Assembly: GCF_900105145.1 (NCBI RefSeq)
Contig: NZ_LT629752.1
Span: 3,043,501-3,107,500 of the forward strand
DNA from: Polaribacter sp. KT25b
Lineage (GTDB): Bacteria > Bacteroidota > Bacteroidia > Flavobacteriales > Flavobacteriaceae
DNA: 64,000 nucleotides
Direction of reading: 5' to 3'
A program made the position numbers and the translations under genes. Below are positions 15,516-25,751 of this stretch, in pieces (the first letter of the stretch is position 1; each line of letters begins with the position of its first letter). A model generated the notes under the pieces. The model was not told the origin of the DNA and made no database searches. It saw only the letters and a program-made list of their open reading frames with translations.

Positions 15516-18236
15516 TTAATTTTTTATAAACTTAAAACCTTGTTTTTTACCTTCAATATTTAAATTAATAAGATATACTCCAGAATTTAAGTTCTGAACA
15601 TTAATCTTTTTATCAGTTACAACTCCTTTTTTTACCCTTTTCCCTGTAATATCAGAAATATAATAACTTACATTATTACTTAAATCAATTGTACTACTTT
15701 GTATATTTAATTCGTTTTGAGCAGGATTTGGATAAAAAGATACATCAATTTTATCTTTATTAAAATCATTTGTAGAAAGAGTACCTTCTACAGTAGTTTC
15801 AAACATTCCATTACCATGAGTACCTATCAATAATTTATTGTCTGATGGTCTATATACTAACCCACTTATTAAAGAAAGGCCTATAGTATTTGCTCCTTCT
15901 AATTCCCAATCTTTAGTTGTAGGATCTGTTGAACTGTATAAACCTCTTGCAGTTCCTACAAAATATATAATCTCAGAACCTACTTGAGTTATTTCTGTTG
16001 AACGAATTGAGTGCGCAGATAGATTTCTTTCAACTAAAGTCCATGTTGGTAAAGGATCAGTAGCATTGGTTGTTAAAAATATATTTGAAACACCATAATT
16101 TGAATATACAACTAAAACTATATCCGAATTTGTAGGATGTATAGCAATATCACTAACAATTGTTCCTGAAGAAGTTGAGGCTCCTGAAGGAGTAATATTT
16201 TTAGCTAAACTAATATTTGTAACACTTTTTGGATTATCTACTTTAAAAACTCCACCACTACTACCTCCTATTAACAAGAAACTTGTTGCAGCATTATAAG
16301 CCCCTCTAGTAGTTGCCATGGTTCGAATATTTTCATTTGTTGCTAATGTATTTGCACTTATCCAAGTTTCTGAAGTAACAGATGTTGCATTACTCGTTCT
16401 ATATAACTCATCGTTTGCAGCATAATATAGATTATCATTATTATCTGGATCTAAGTAAAAATAAGTAACAAATTGTGCATCATTTCCACTAGGAGCATCG
16501 GTTGGTGTAATCTCTGAAGTAGAACCTTGATAATTACTATAAATTGAACCTTGTTGAGTACCAAAGTACAATTGTGTATACACGTTTGCTTGTTGTTTAG
16601 TACTTCTTCTAGCAATACCAACAGCAACACCATCTCCACCAGCAATAGAATTCATTATTGTATTATTCGATAAACCAGAATCTGTACCTCCTAGAGTAGT
16701 TCCGTTATCTTGGGCTCCACCAATTACAATATTACTACCAGTTAAAGGGTCTAAAGCAACATGATAATATTGATACGTAATGTAATTATTATTTAAACTT
16801 ATCCATGGAATAATATCCGCAGTTACATCTATTGTTTTATGAATACCACCATCTGTACCACTAAATAAAACACTATTATTATTTGGATCAAATTCTAAAA
16901 CATGAATATCTGAGTGATGTGTAACACCGCCTACACTATATTGAGCGTAACTAAAGTTATCTGCATAACCGCCAATTCTAACAAACATTGTATCTGTTGT
17001 TATATCTTCTATTTTGTATGCATTTGTTCCTCCAATAGCAACAAAATTTTCGTTATCTGGCTTCACAGAAACCACAAGATCGTAACCACCTTGCGCATCA
17101 AAAGGATCATTTCCTGCTAAATCTCCTCCTGCTTCATCTGGTAATTTAGAAGTATAATTTGTCCAAGTATTTGCAGTAGAATTATATTGCCACAAACCTG
17201 CTGTTATTACCGCCGCATCATCATTCATAAAAAGTGCATAAATTATTGCATCGTTAGATGGTGCTTTTGCTAACACCATTCTACCGGTTGCAGCCCAACC
17301 ATTTGGTATTCCGTTTTGGGCAATTTGTGTCCACGAACCATTTCCTGTTGGTGATTCCCAAACTCCATTTTCTCCTGTACTAGAACCATCGATAGCTACA
17401 TATACTTTTCCAGAATTTGTAACTACAACATCTGTCCAATCATTACCATCAGAAGTGTCTTCAATTTCTAATGTAAAACTCGCTCCATCATATCTATAAA
17501 CTCTATTTAAAACGGCTATAAAAAGATCTCCAGTAATAGGACTTACTGCTAATTTATTAGTAAGATCAAAATAACTATCATAAATAGTTTGATCAGAGTC
17601 TGTGCCTGATAATTTAGTCCAAGTTAATCCACTATCAATAGATTTATAAATACCATGACCAAAATAGAAGCTTCCTAAAGCGGCACTATTTCCAGAGAAT
17701 TCTCCTGTAGCATAATACCATATATTTTGAAAACCAACTCTTGGATCTTGTGCTATAGCGGTAACATTATTTATTTCTCCTTCTGATGTTACTTTTACCC
17801 AACTTGCGCCACCATCTGTAGTTCTAAACAAACCACTACTAACTCCACCAGAAAGCATAGTGTTACTCGTAGGATCAGAGATATCAACAGCAAAAGCCCT
17901 TGTTCTTCCTCCTAAGTTTGATGGACCTCTTGACGTAAATGACATAGAAGCACTTTTTTGATAACTTTTTTGTTGTTTTAGTTTTAAGGATGTTTCATAT
18001 TCTTTTGTTTTCTCATCTTTAGGCACTAACCCTGTTAGAGGATTTTTTTGCATATCAAACTCAAACTTTTCTCTTTCAATAGAATAAAGTTGTCTAGCAT
18101 TTTCTGGCTTTGACTTAAGTTTTAATTTACCCTCTGGCGTTATGATAAAGGATTCGTTATTTTCATTTTGTTTTTTAACATAAAAAACACAAATAACGAT
18201 TATTGCAATAAAAGGAAGTAGTAATTTTTTATTCAT
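15516..18236 (-). CDS. Secreted beta-propeller (BNR/sortilin-like) protein with type IX secretion sorting domain
   Basis: The 906-residue protein has an N-terminal hydrophobic export segment (residues 4-22). Many propeller-type repeats follow with Asp-box-like patterns (TDGGASWVKV, SGLTWTKL, GTDGGIHKT). A C-terminal type IX sorting domain (about 835-906) reads FYPNPAQNELNI, then LNSGVYLINL, and ends KFIKN. Such proteins cross the outer membrane through the type IX system and are attached to or released from the cell surface. The propeller resembles sialidase/Vps10 folds, but no catalytic motif was identified, so binding or adhesion is as likely as hydrolysis. SprA, encoded later in this window, is part of the exporting machinery. 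Confidence 0.88.
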   Translation of the reverse strand: MNKKLLLPFIAIIVICVFYVKKQNENNESFIITPEGKLKLKSKPENARQLYSIEREKFEFDMQKNPLTGLVPKDEKTKEYETSLKLKQQKSYQKSASMSFTSRGPSNLGGRTRAFAVDISDPTSNTMLSGGVSSGLFRTTDGGASWVKVTSEGEINNVTAIAQDPRVGFQNIWYYATGEFSGNSAALGSFYFGHGIYKSIDSGLTWTKLSGTDSDQTIYDSYFDLTNKLAVSPITGDLFIAVLNRVYRYDGASFTLEIEDTSDGNDWTDVVVTNSGKVYVAIDGSSTGENGVWESPTGNGSWTQIAQNGIPNGWAATGRMVLAKAPSNDAIIYALFMNDDAAVITAGLWQYNSTANTWTNYTSKLPDEAGGDLAGNDPFDAQGGYDLVVSVKPDNENFVAIGGTNAYKIEDITTDTMFVRIGGYADNFSYAQYSVGGVTHHSDIHVLEFDPNNNSVLFSGTDGGIHKTIDVTADIIPWISLNNNYITYQYYHVALDPLTGSNIVIGGAQDNGTTLGGTDSGLSNNTIMNSIAGGDGVAVGIARRSTKQQANVYTQLYFGTQQGSIYSNYQGSTSEITPTDAPSGNDAQFVTYFYLDPDNNDNLYYAANDELYRTSNATSVTSETWISANTLATNENIRTMATTRGAYNAATSFLLIGGSSGGVFKVDNPKSVTNISLAKNITPSGASTSSGTIVSDIAIHPTNSDIVLVVYSNYGVSNIFLTTNATDPLPTWTLVERNLSAHSIRSTEITQVGSEIIYFVGTARGLYSSTDPTTKDWELEGANTIGLSLISGLVYRPSDNKLLIGTHGNGMFETTVEGTLSTNDFNKDKIDVSFYPNPAQNELNIQSSTIDLSNNVSYYISDITGKRVKKGVVTDKKINVQNLNSGVYLINLNIEGKKQGFKFIKN

Positions 18237-18298
18237 AATTTTATATAGTATTTAATAAAAGCACTAATTTAGCTATTATTATTAATTAATAATCAATT

Positions 18299-19636
18299 TT
18301 AGACAATATTCCCCATTATTTTTTTATGCATTCTTATTGCATAACTATCAGACATACCTGCAACATAACTACAAACTAGCATAATTCTGTTGTATACACT
18401 ATTGCTTTCTATCTGATATTCTTCTGGTAATAAATTTAAAACTAACCTGTCATAATTAGATGTATTTTCATCAAACTTATTATTTAAAGCTGTTACAAAA
18501 ACATCTAATAAATCGCCAATAATTCTGTAACCAGCAACTTCTTTTTCTACCACTTCTTTGCTTTTGTAAATTTTATCTACACTAATTTTTATAATGTCGT
18601 TAATTTGTGCTTCATACTTACATTTATCTAGTAAGGATTTCTCAAAAGTTCCTTCTAGAATTTGTGTTTCATTTGCAAGAAAAATAGCTACAGCTTCATT
18701 AATTAAAACGCCAATTGCCAATGCTCGTAAATAACTTACTCTATCTTTTTTATGTTGTAAAGAATGATATTTTTTAATATCAATGGTATCTTTAACCAAC
18801 TTTATCATGTATTCTAAAGCAAATTCTTCTTCAATTAAGCCTAAATTAATTCCGTCTTCAAAATCAATAATTGTGTAACAAATATCATCTGCAGCCTCTA
18901 CTAAATAAGCTAACGGATGTCTATAAAAAGAAATATTTTCTGTCGATTTTTGCAACAAACCTAACTCTTGAGCAACATCTAAAAATTCTGTTTTTTCTGA
19001 TTGGAAAACTCCATATTTTTTATCAACAATATGTTTGGTTGGCTTTTTTGGTAAACTTTCTTTTGGATATTTTAAAAACGCTCCTAAAGTTGCATAACTC
19101 AATCTTAATCCGCCAAAAACACCTTCTCTAGATTCTGTAAGAATTTTAAATCCGTTTGCATTTCCTTCAAAATCTATTAAATCTTGATATTCTTTTGCTG
19201 ATAATTGGTCTTTGTATTTTGCTCCTTTTCCAGATTTAAAATACTCGCCAATTGCCTTTTCACCAGAATGTCCAAAAGGCGGATTTCCAATATCATGTGT
19301 TACAGAAGCTGCTGCAACAATAGCTCCAAAATCGTTAAAAGTATATCCTAATTCTATTAATTCTGGATGACGTTCTAACAACACCTTCCCCACTCTTCTA
19401 CCCAAAGTTCTACCCACAACAGAAACCTCTAAACTGTGTGTTAAACGAGTGTGCACAAAATCGGTTTCCGATAACGGAATTACTTGTGTTTTGTCTTGTA
19501 AACTTCTAAATGCTGATGAAAATATAATTCTATCAAAATCTACTTCAAAACCCAAACGAGTTTCATCTTGTGCAATTCTTGGTCGTTTTTGTGTATCTCC
19601 AAAACGTTTTAGAGAAAGTAATTGTTCCCAGTTCAT
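18299..19636 (-). CDS. dgt: dGTP triphosphohydrolase (HD superfamily)
   Basis: The enzyme cleaves dGTP to deoxyguanosine and triphosphate. From the start at MNWEQLLSLKRFGD it has 445 residues. An upstream in-frame ATG (8 codons earlier) overlaps the end of the Na/Pi gene and is less typical of the family. HD-domain metal ligands are visible in RLTHSLEVSVVGR and in THDIGNPPFGHSGE. The C-terminal region includes YNRIMLVCSYVAGMSDSYA. It lies 10 nt downstream of the Na/Pi symporter gene, probably co-transcribed. Confidence 0.92.
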   Translation of the reverse strand: MNWEQLLSLKRFGDTQKRPRIAQDETRLGFEVDFDRIIFSSAFRSLQDKTQVIPLSETDFVHTRLTHSLEVSVVGRTLGRRVGKVLLERHPELIELGYTFNDFGAIVAAASVTHDIGNPPFGHSGEKAIGEYFKSGKGAKYKDQLSAKEYQDLIDFEGNANGFKILTESREGVFGGLRLSYATLGAFLKYPKESLPKKPTKHIVDKKYGVFQSEKTEFLDVAQELGLLQKSTENISFYRHPLAYLVEAADDICYTIIDFEDGINLGLIEEEFALEYMIKLVKDTIDIKKYHSLQHKKDRVSYLRALAIGVLINEAVAIFLANETQILEGTFEKSLLDKCKYEAQINDIIKISVDKIYKSKEVVEKEVAGYRIIGDLLDVFVTALNNKFDENTSNYDRLVLNLLPEEYQIESNSVYNRIMLVCSYVAGMSDSYAIRMHKKIMGNIV

Positions 19637-19646
19637 TAACTTTTTA

Positions 19647-21410
19647 TTATTTGTTATCATTATCTAAAATTGCATCTTTTTCTGAATATAATAATTCAGC
19701 TACCTGAATTAAATTTCCTACTAAATCATTTACGTTTACATTATCATTTACCAAAGAAGACGCCATATCTATTGTAATTAGATTTTTCCGTATCAATTTA
19801 TCAATCGATTTATTATCAGAATTAACAGCTTTTTTAGCACTCTTTTTTAGCTTTAATAACTCTTGATAATGTTCTTCCTTTTTGTCGTTTGTTCTAAACA
19901 AATAAATAACTCTAAGAACTTTAATTACTTTTTTTCTAAATTTATCATATTCTTTTTTAATATGCTCATTATCAGAATTAGAAAAAATAGCAACATTTTT
20001 AGATAGCTCTTTGGTGTCTTTTACAATTTGAACCATGGTTCTATTTGCAACTTTAATTTGAGTAAGTTGTTTATTTTGAGCATTGGTAAATTTTAAATTT
20101 TGTTGACCTTTAGCCGCAAAACTAATAATTTGTCCGTAGATATTTTTTACTTTATTATAGTATAATTGATCTATATCTACATTCATTTGTTCATTAGAAT
20201 TCTGAACAATCTTTTTAATTTTTTCATCAGATGTAATTGCATTTCTATGGATATTTAATGAATGCGCAACAATTTCAAAAATGGTGTTTTTGTACAAATC
20301 TTTCGATTCTTTTAAAAGTGATGAAATAAGTGTTCCTGGAAATTTTAAAATTGCTTCATTTAAATATTTAGGTTTATCAACATCTTTATCTATATTTTCT
20401 TTGAATAATTTTAATAAAAATATCTCTAATTTTTTAATAAACGGAACCATAATAACAACACCAAGAACATTAAATATGGTATGAAACAATGCCAATTTTA
20501 AAGTATAATCTGTTTGTTTAATATGTACAAAATCAGCAATATTATTAACTAATTTTGCCAAAGGATAAATTAAGGATAAAGCCACAACACCTGTAAGAAC
20601 ATTAAAAATTAAATGTGCAGCTGCCAATCTTTTTCCGGCTATATTAGAATTTAAAGCACCTAAAACCGCAGTAATAGTTGTACCAATATTTGCACCAATA
20701 GCCAGCGCCAACGCGTTCTCATATTCAATTTGCCCTGCCGCTAACGCAGTTAAAACCAATACTAATGAAGCTGCGCTAGATTGTAAAACTACTGTAAGTA
20801 CAACGCCAATACCTGTATATATTAAAACTCCTTTAAAACCAGAAACAGCGTATTCTGTTAAATTAATTTGTGTACTAAAAACATCAAATCCTGCTTTCAT
20901 AAAATAAATTCCCAAAAAGAAAAAACCTAATCCTGCTAAAACATTTCCTGTTCCTTTTAAGCTTTCTTTTTTTTGAAAAGTAAAAATTAATCCAAAAATA
21001 ATCATTGGCATTGCCAAAGCAGAAATATCAATTTTTAATCCGAAACCTGCAACTAACCAAGCGGTTGCTGTGCTACCAATATTGGCGCCAAACATTAAGC
21101 CTAAACCTCCAGAAAGGCTTAACAAACCTGCACTTATAAAAGAAATTGTAATTACAGAAACTAGAGAACTAGATTGTATTAAAGCTGTAACAACAGCACC
21201 TGCCGTAATACTTTTATATAATTTATCTGTTGACTTTTTTAAAATATTTTGAAGCGGCCCTTTCGTAAATACTTTAAATCCTTCTTCTAACATTCCCATT
21301 CCAAATAACAGCACTGCAACTCCTGCTGCTATTGTTTTAAGATTCGGATTAAAAAATAGAATTACAGCTAAAATCGCTAAAAAAGAAATAAAGACTATTT
21401 TTTTAATCAT
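19647..21410 (-). CDS. Na/Pi cotransporter family protein with PhoU-like C-terminus
   Basis: The 587-residue protein has about ten hydrophobic segments in the first 340 residues. The two inverted repeats typical of the family both carry QSSS/QSSA motifs (TALIQSSSLVS and VVLQSSAASLVLV) and GANIGST/GANIGTT. From about residue 360 the protein is soluble and helical, resembling PhoU. Family members import phosphate with sodium, or in some cases regulate phosphate. It is followed by dgt, with dgt's alternative start overlapping its last codons. Confidence 0.9.
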   Translation of the reverse strand: MIKKIVFISFLAILAVILFFNPNLKTIAAGVAVLLFGMGMLEEGFKVFTKGPLQNILKKSTDKLYKSITAGAVVTALIQSSSLVSVITISFISAGLLSLSGGLGLMFGANIGSTATAWLVAGFGLKIDISALAMPMIIFGLIFTFQKKESLKGTGNVLAGLGFFFLGIYFMKAGFDVFSTQINLTEYAVSGFKGVLIYTGIGVVLTVVLQSSAASLVLVLTALAAGQIEYENALALAIGANIGTTITAVLGALNSNIAGKRLAAAHLIFNVLTGVVALSLIYPLAKLVNNIADFVHIKQTDYTLKLALFHTIFNVLGVVIMVPFIKKLEIFLLKLFKENIDKDVDKPKYLNEAILKFPGTLISSLLKESKDLYKNTIFEIVAHSLNIHRNAITSDEKIKKIVQNSNEQMNVDIDQLYYNKVKNIYGQIISFAAKGQQNLKFTNAQNKQLTQIKVANRTMVQIVKDTKELSKNVAIFSNSDNEHIKKEYDKFRKKVIKVLRVIYLFRTNDKKEEHYQELLKLKKSAKKAVNSDNKSIDKLIRKNLITIDMASSLVNDNVNVNDLVGNLIQVAELLYSEKDAILDNDNK

Positions 21411-21478
21411 TTTAAAGGATGCTTCAATTTTTAAGGTTTTGTAAAGAATTTGTAAACATAAAGATATTATTTATAAAT

Positions 21479-21510
21479 AAAAAAGAGAAGCATTTCTACT
21501 TCTCTTTTTT
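21479..21510. terminator. Terminator between nrdA and the Na/Pi symporter gene
   Basis: A 12-bp AAAAAAGAGAAG/CTTCTCTTTTTT stem closes on an 8-nt loop, downstream of nrdA (minus strand). Confidence 0.8.
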
Positions 21511-21551
21511 TGATTGTTTTAATTCTTACATCATAAATAAGATTTAGAATC

Positions 21552-21588
21552 TTAATTGATAGATTACTTTACTTTGTTCGCAATGACG
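21552..21588 (+). repeat. TTAATTGATAGATT...TCGCAATGAC dispersed repeat, copy 1
   Basis: It shares the TTAATTGATAGATT start and TCGCAATGAC end with the element at 27525-27559. The copy lies immediately downstream of nrdA. Confidence 0.6.
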
Positions 21589-21597
21589 TTTTATAGT

Positions 21598-23997
21598 TTA
21601 AGAACCACACATTAAGCAATCATCATCTGGCGCTCCATTTTTAGAAGCATCAACCATTGCTTTAAATTCTGCCGGACTCATTGGTTTATCTTCAACAATT
21701 TCTTCTACTTTCTTTTCTTTAGAAACTGTAAACTGCGTTGCATTTACTGCAGATTTTGTTCTTAAATAATACATTCCTGTTTTTAAACCAGATTTCCATC
21801 CGTAGAAATGCATTGAAGTTAATTTACCAAAATCTGGATCTTTCATAAACAAGTTTAAAGACTGAGATTGATCTATAAAATATCCTCTATGGCGCGCCAT
21901 ATCTATAATATCTTTCATGCTCATTTCCCAAACTGTTTTATACAATTCTCTTAAATCCGCAGGAATTTCAGGTATATGTTGAATAGAACCATTTGCACGC
22001 ATAATGTTTTCTTTCATATCATTATCCCACAAATCTAATTCTACTAAATCTTCTAGTAAATGTTTGTTTACAACAATAAATTCTCCGGATAAAACTCTAC
22101 GCGTATAGATATTAGAAGTATAAGGCTCAAAAGCTTCATTATTTCCTAAAATTTGTGACGTTGATGCAGTTGGCATTGGCGCCATTAATAATGAGTTTCT
22201 TACACCATGTTTCATTACTTGTTTACGCAATTTAGCCCAATCCCAATTTCCACTTAATTCATCATCTTTAATTCCCCACATGTTAAATTGGAACTCTCCT
22301 TGCGCCATTGGCGAACCTTTAAATGTAGAATATGGTTCTTTTGCTTTTGCTATTTCCATTGAAGAAGTTACAGCAGCAAAATACATTGTTTCAAATATTT
22401 CTTGATTTAGTTTTTTAGCTTCATCAGAAGTAAAAGGCAAACGTAAATTAATAAAAGTATCTGCTAAACCTTGAATTCCTAAACCTACAGGTCTGTGTCT
22501 AAAGTTTGAGTTTTCTGCTTCAATTACTGGGTAAAAATTGGCATCAATTACGGTATCTAAATTACGAGTTACTTTTTTAGTAACATCATATAATTTTTTG
22601 TGATTAAAGAATTTCTCTCCATTTTCTTTTTCAGAAACAAACATTGGCAATGCAATAGATGCTAAATTACAAACAGCAACTTCATCTTTTGCTGTGTATT
22701 CCATAATTTCTGTACATAAGTTTGATGAACGAATTGTACCTAAATTTTTCTGATTAGATTTTCTATTTGCAGCATCTTTATATAACATATAAGGAGTTCC
22801 TGTCTCAATTTGAGATTCTAAGATTTTCTCCCATAATTCTCGTGCTTTAATTGTTTTCCTTCCTTTTCCAGCAACTTCATAACTTGTATATAAACGTTCA
22901 AATTCTTCGCCATACGTATCATATAAATGAGGACATTCATGAGGACACATTAAAGTCCAGTTTGCATCTTCTTCTACACGTTTCATAAATAAATCTGAAA
23001 TCCACATTGCATAAAATAAATCTCTTGCGCGCATTTCTTCTTTTCCGTGATTTTTCTTTAAATCTAAAAAAGCGAAAATATCTGCATGCCAAGGCTCTAA
23101 ATACATTGCAAAAGAACCTTTACGTTTTCCTCCTCCTTGATCTACATAACGTGCGGTATCATTAAATACTTTTAACATTGGCACAATTCCGTTGGATGTT
23201 CCATTTGTTCCTGCAATATAACTTCCTGTTGCTCTAATATTATGTAAAGACAAACCAATACCACCAGCAGATTGCGATATTTTTGCAGTTTGTTTTAAAG
23301 TATCGTAAATTCCTTCAATACTATCGTCTTGCATTTGTAATAAAAAACAAGAAGACATTTGTGGTTTTGGCGTACCCGCATTAAATAAAGTAGGAGTTGC
23401 ATGTGTAAAATATTTTTTACTCATTAACTCATAAGTTGCAATTGCTTCATCAATATCATTTTTATGAATACCAATAGAAACACGCATTAACATGTGTTGT
23501 GGACGTTCTGCAATTTGACCGTTCAATTTTAATAAATAAGAACGTTCTAAAGTTTTAAAACCAAAATAATCGTAGTTAAAATCTCTATTATAAATAATAG
23601 TAGAATCTAATTTTGCAGCATTGTCTTTAATGATTTTATACACATCATCTGCCAACAATGGCGCTTTCTTTTCTGTACGTGGATTAACATAATAATATAA
23701 ATCATCCATTGTTTCTGAGAATGATTTTTTGGTGTTTTTATGTAAGTTAGAAACGGCTATTCTTGCTGCTAATTTTGCATAATCTGGATGAGCAGTTGTC
23801 ATTGTTGCGGCTGTTTCTGCTGCTAAATTATCAAGTTCTGAAGTAGTTACACCATCATATAAACCTTCAATTACACGCATTGCTACTTTTACAGGATCAA
23901 CAATTTTATTTAATCCATAACACATCTTTTTTACTCTTGCAGTGATTTTATCGAACATCACTGGTTCTTTTTTGCCATCTCTTTTTACTACGTACAT
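21598..23997 (-). CDS. nrdA: Class Ia ribonucleoside-diphosphate reductase, alpha (catalytic) subunit
   Basis: This 799-residue protein reduces ribonucleoside diphosphates to deoxy forms. An N-terminal ATP-cone (residues 1 to about 95, [16 protein letters not shown]) gives allosteric activity control. Active-site cysteines are visible in MSSCFLLQ and NLCTEIMEY, and [21 protein letters not shown] is the family signature. The C-terminal redox pair lies in DDDCLMCGS (Cys794/Cys797). It lies 140 bp downstream of nrdB on the same strand, an order (B then A) opposite to E. coli. The intergenic gap has no clear terminator, so the two are probably co-expressed. Confidence 0.95.
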   Translation of the reverse strand: MYVVKRDGKKEPVMFDKITARVKKMCYGLNKIVDPVKVAMRVIEGLYDGVTTSELDNLAAETAATMTTAHPDYAKLAARIAVSNLHKNTKKSFSETMDDLYYYVNPRTEKKAPLLADDVYKIIKDNAAKLDSTIIYNRDFNYDYFGFKTLERSYLLKLNGQIAERPQHMLMRVSIGIHKNDIDEAIATYELMSKKYFTHATPTLFNAGTPKPQMSSCFLLQMQDDSIEGIYDTLKQTAKISQSAGGIGLSLHNIRATGSYIAGTNGTSNGIVPMLKVFNDTARYVDQGGGKRKGSFAMYLEPWHADIFAFLDLKKNHGKEEMRARDLFYAMWISDLFMKRVEEDANWTLMCPHECPHLYDTYGEEFERLYTSYEVAGKGRKTIKARELWEKILESQIETGTPYMLYKDAANRKSNQKNLGTIRSSNLCTEIMEYTAKDEVAVCNLASIALPMFVSEKENGEKFFNHKKLYDVTKKVTRNLDTVIDANFYPVIEAENSNFRHRPVGLGIQGLADTFINLRLPFTSDEAKKLNQEIFETMYFAAVTSSMEIAKAKEPYSTFKGSPMAQGEFQFNMWGIKDDELSGNWDWAKLRKQVMKHGVRNSLLMAPMPTASTSQILGNNEAFEPYTSNIYTRRVLSGEFIVVNKHLLEDLVELDLWDNDMKENIMRANGSIQHIPEIPADLRELYKTVWEMSMKDIIDMARHRGYFIDQSQSLNLFMKDPDFGKLTSMHFYGWKSGLKTGMYYLRTKSAVNATQFTVSKEKKVEEIVEDKPMSPAEFKAMVDASKNGAPDDDCLMCGS

Positions 23998-24137
23998 TGG
24001 TTTTCTTGTTTTATTTTAGACTTATTTATGTAGCCACCAAAACATCCACTTTTTGGCAGTTGATTTTTTCATCCTGATGATAATCAGAATTTATATTTAA
24101 TATTTATAGAGATTTAGTTTTGGGATTTAAACTAAAT

Positions 24138-25109
24138 TTAAAAATCTGAATCGAAACTAATACTTCCTGTTCCACCAGATTTTACACCAGCTTTTTGATA
24201 CTCAGAAACTCTTTTTTCGAAGAAATTAGTTTTTCCTTCTAATGAAATCATTTCCATAAAATCAAACGGATTTGTAGCATCGTATTCTTTTTCACAGCCA
24301 AATTCTAGCAATAATCTGTCTGTAACAAACTCTAAATATTGTGTCATTAATTTAGAATTCATACCAATTAAACTTACTGGTAAAGACTCTGTAATAAACT
24401 CACGTTCAATATTTAAAGCATCAATTATAATTTCTCTAATACGATCTGGAGAAACTCTATTTACAATATGATTGTTATGTAAATGCACAGCAAAATCTGC
24501 ATGCATACCTTCATCTCTAGAAATTAACTCGTTAGAAAAAGTTAATCCTGGTAATAATCCTCTTTTCTTTAACCAGAAAATTGAACAAAATGCACCAGAA
24601 AAGAAAATTCCTTCAACTGCTGCAAAAGCAATTAAACGTTCTGCAAAAGAATCTGATTCTATCCATTTTAATGCCCAATCTGCTTTTTTCTTAATTGCAG
24701 GAAAAACTTCAATCGCTCTAAATAATCTATCTTTTTCTACCTCATCTTTTACATAGGTATCAATTAATAAAGAATAGGTTTCAGAATGCACATTTTCCAT
24801 CATAATTTGAAATCCATAGAAAAATTTAGCTTCAGAATATTGAACTTCATTTACAAAGTTCTCTGCTAAATTCTCGTTTACAATTCCATCCGAAGCAGCA
24901 AAAAAGGCTAATATATGTTTTATAAAATAACGCTCATCATCTGTTAATTTACTTGTCCAGTCTACAATATCTGCATGTAAATCAATTTCTTCTGCTGTCC
25001 AAAAACAAGCTTGTTGTTTCTTATACCATTCCCATAAATCATCATGTTGAATAGGAAAAATTACAAAGCGATTGTCATTTGGTTGTAAGATAGGTTCTAT
25101 AAAAGACAT
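24138..25109 (-). CDS. nrdB: Class Ia ribonucleotide reductase, beta (radical) subunit
   Basis: The 323-residue protein holds the diiron-tyrosyl radical. The metal ligands can be placed: Asp74, Glu105 and His108 ([10 protein letters not shown]), Glu166 (AVEG), Glu200 and His203 (SRDEGMH). The radical tyrosine is Tyr112, four residues after the His ligand as in E. coli. The C-terminal end ([13 protein letters not shown]) is the tail that docks on NrdA. It is first in the nrdB-nrdA pair and divergent from the cold-shock gene. Confidence 0.95.
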   Translation of the reverse strand: MSFIEPILQPNDNRFVIFPIQHDDLWEWYKKQQACFWTAEEIDLHADIVDWTSKLTDDERYFIKHILAFFAASDGIVNENLAENFVNEVQYSEAKFFYGFQIMMENVHSETYSLLIDTYVKDEVEKDRLFRAIEVFPAIKKKADWALKWIESDSFAERLIAFAAVEGIFFSGAFCSIFWLKKRGLLPGLTFSNELISRDEGMHADFAVHLHNNHIVNRVSPDRIREIIIDALNIEREFITESLPVSLIGMNSKLMTQYLEFVTDRLLLEFGCEKEYDATNPFDFMEMISLEGKTNFFEKRVSEYQKAGVKSGGTGSISFDSDF

Positions 25110-25466
25110 TTATTATTGAGATTTGAGAATTAATATAAAGTATAAATCGCTAAAAACGACTCGTACAAAGATGTAGTTTTTTGTCCCAAAATGAAAGCCA
25201 TACTTATTCACAAAACCCTTGAAGTTTTTAACAAAATGATTATTTTTTAATTTTTTGACGATTTTTATTATACTTTTCAAAAAACTGTATATCAAATATT
25301 TAAAAATAAAAAAACGCTCAAGCCCCTAATTTTACTGACATTCTTTTTTTAAGTTTTATTCTAAAGAAAAATTAATATAAACATTACATCATTTTATCAA
25401 AAAAACAATAAATGGACACTTAAAATATGTATATTTGTGTATTATTAACATTTATTATTTATCAAA
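25110..25466. other. AT-rich intergenic region between nrdB and the cold-shock gene
   Basis: This divergent regulatory region holds the promoter of nrdB on the minus strand (a near-consensus CAAAGATG at about 25166, the reverse of a -7 box) and the promoter of the cold-shock gene. A spurious 60-codon frame on the minus strand has no family features. I saw no clear NrdR box pair and no hairpin. Confidence 0.5.
25430..25437 (+). promoter_or_regulatory. -7 box (TATATTTG) of the cold-shock gene
   Basis: TATATTTG matches TAnnTTTG and lies 29 nt before the GTG start. No TTG is present at the expected upstream distance. Confidence 0.45.
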
Positions 25467-25658
25467 GTGAAAAAAGGAACAATTAAATTCTTCAACGAAT
25501 CTAAAGGATTTGGATTTGTAATTGAAGATGGATCAAAAACTGAGTATTTTTTACACGTATCAGGCTTAATCGACGAAGTTAGAGAAGGCGATGTAGTAGA
25601 ATTTGATCTTAAAGAAGGTAGAAAAGGTTTAAATGCAGTAGACGTTAGAGTTATCTAA
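25467..25658 (+). CDS. Cold-shock domain protein (CspA family)
   Basis: This 63-residue single cold-shock domain has RNP1 KGFGFV (residues 13-18) and a modified RNP2, YFLHVS (27-32), where FVHxS is usual. It binds single-stranded RNA or DNA and acts as an RNA chaperone. The start is GTG (GTGAAAAAAGGA). No in-frame ATG is available before the conserved KGTIKFFN. A strong terminator follows, so it is monocistronic. Confidence 0.92.
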   Translation: MKKGTIKFFNESKGFGFVIEDGSKTEYFLHVSGLIDEVREGDVVEFDLKEGRKGLNAVDVRVI

Positions 25659-25683
25659 GCGTATAACTTAAATTTTTTACAGA

Positions 25684-25721
25684 AAAAAGATCGTCTAAAT
25701 TAGTTTTAGACGATTTTTTTT
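25684..25721 (+). terminator. Terminator of the cold-shock gene
   Basis: A TCGTCTAAA/TTTAGACGA stem is followed by a run of nine T. Confidence 0.85.
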
Positions 25722-25751
25722 TGCCGTATTTTTGCGAAAACTTTATAAATA

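Noticed and set aside
21598..25109. Intein or group II intron in nrdA/nrdB
   Set aside because: Both genes have family-typical length and continuous motifs.
25113..25295. 60-codon frame on the minus strand upstream of nrdB
   Set aside because: AT-rich intergenic sequence with no recognisable domain, and it occupies the nrdB promoter region.
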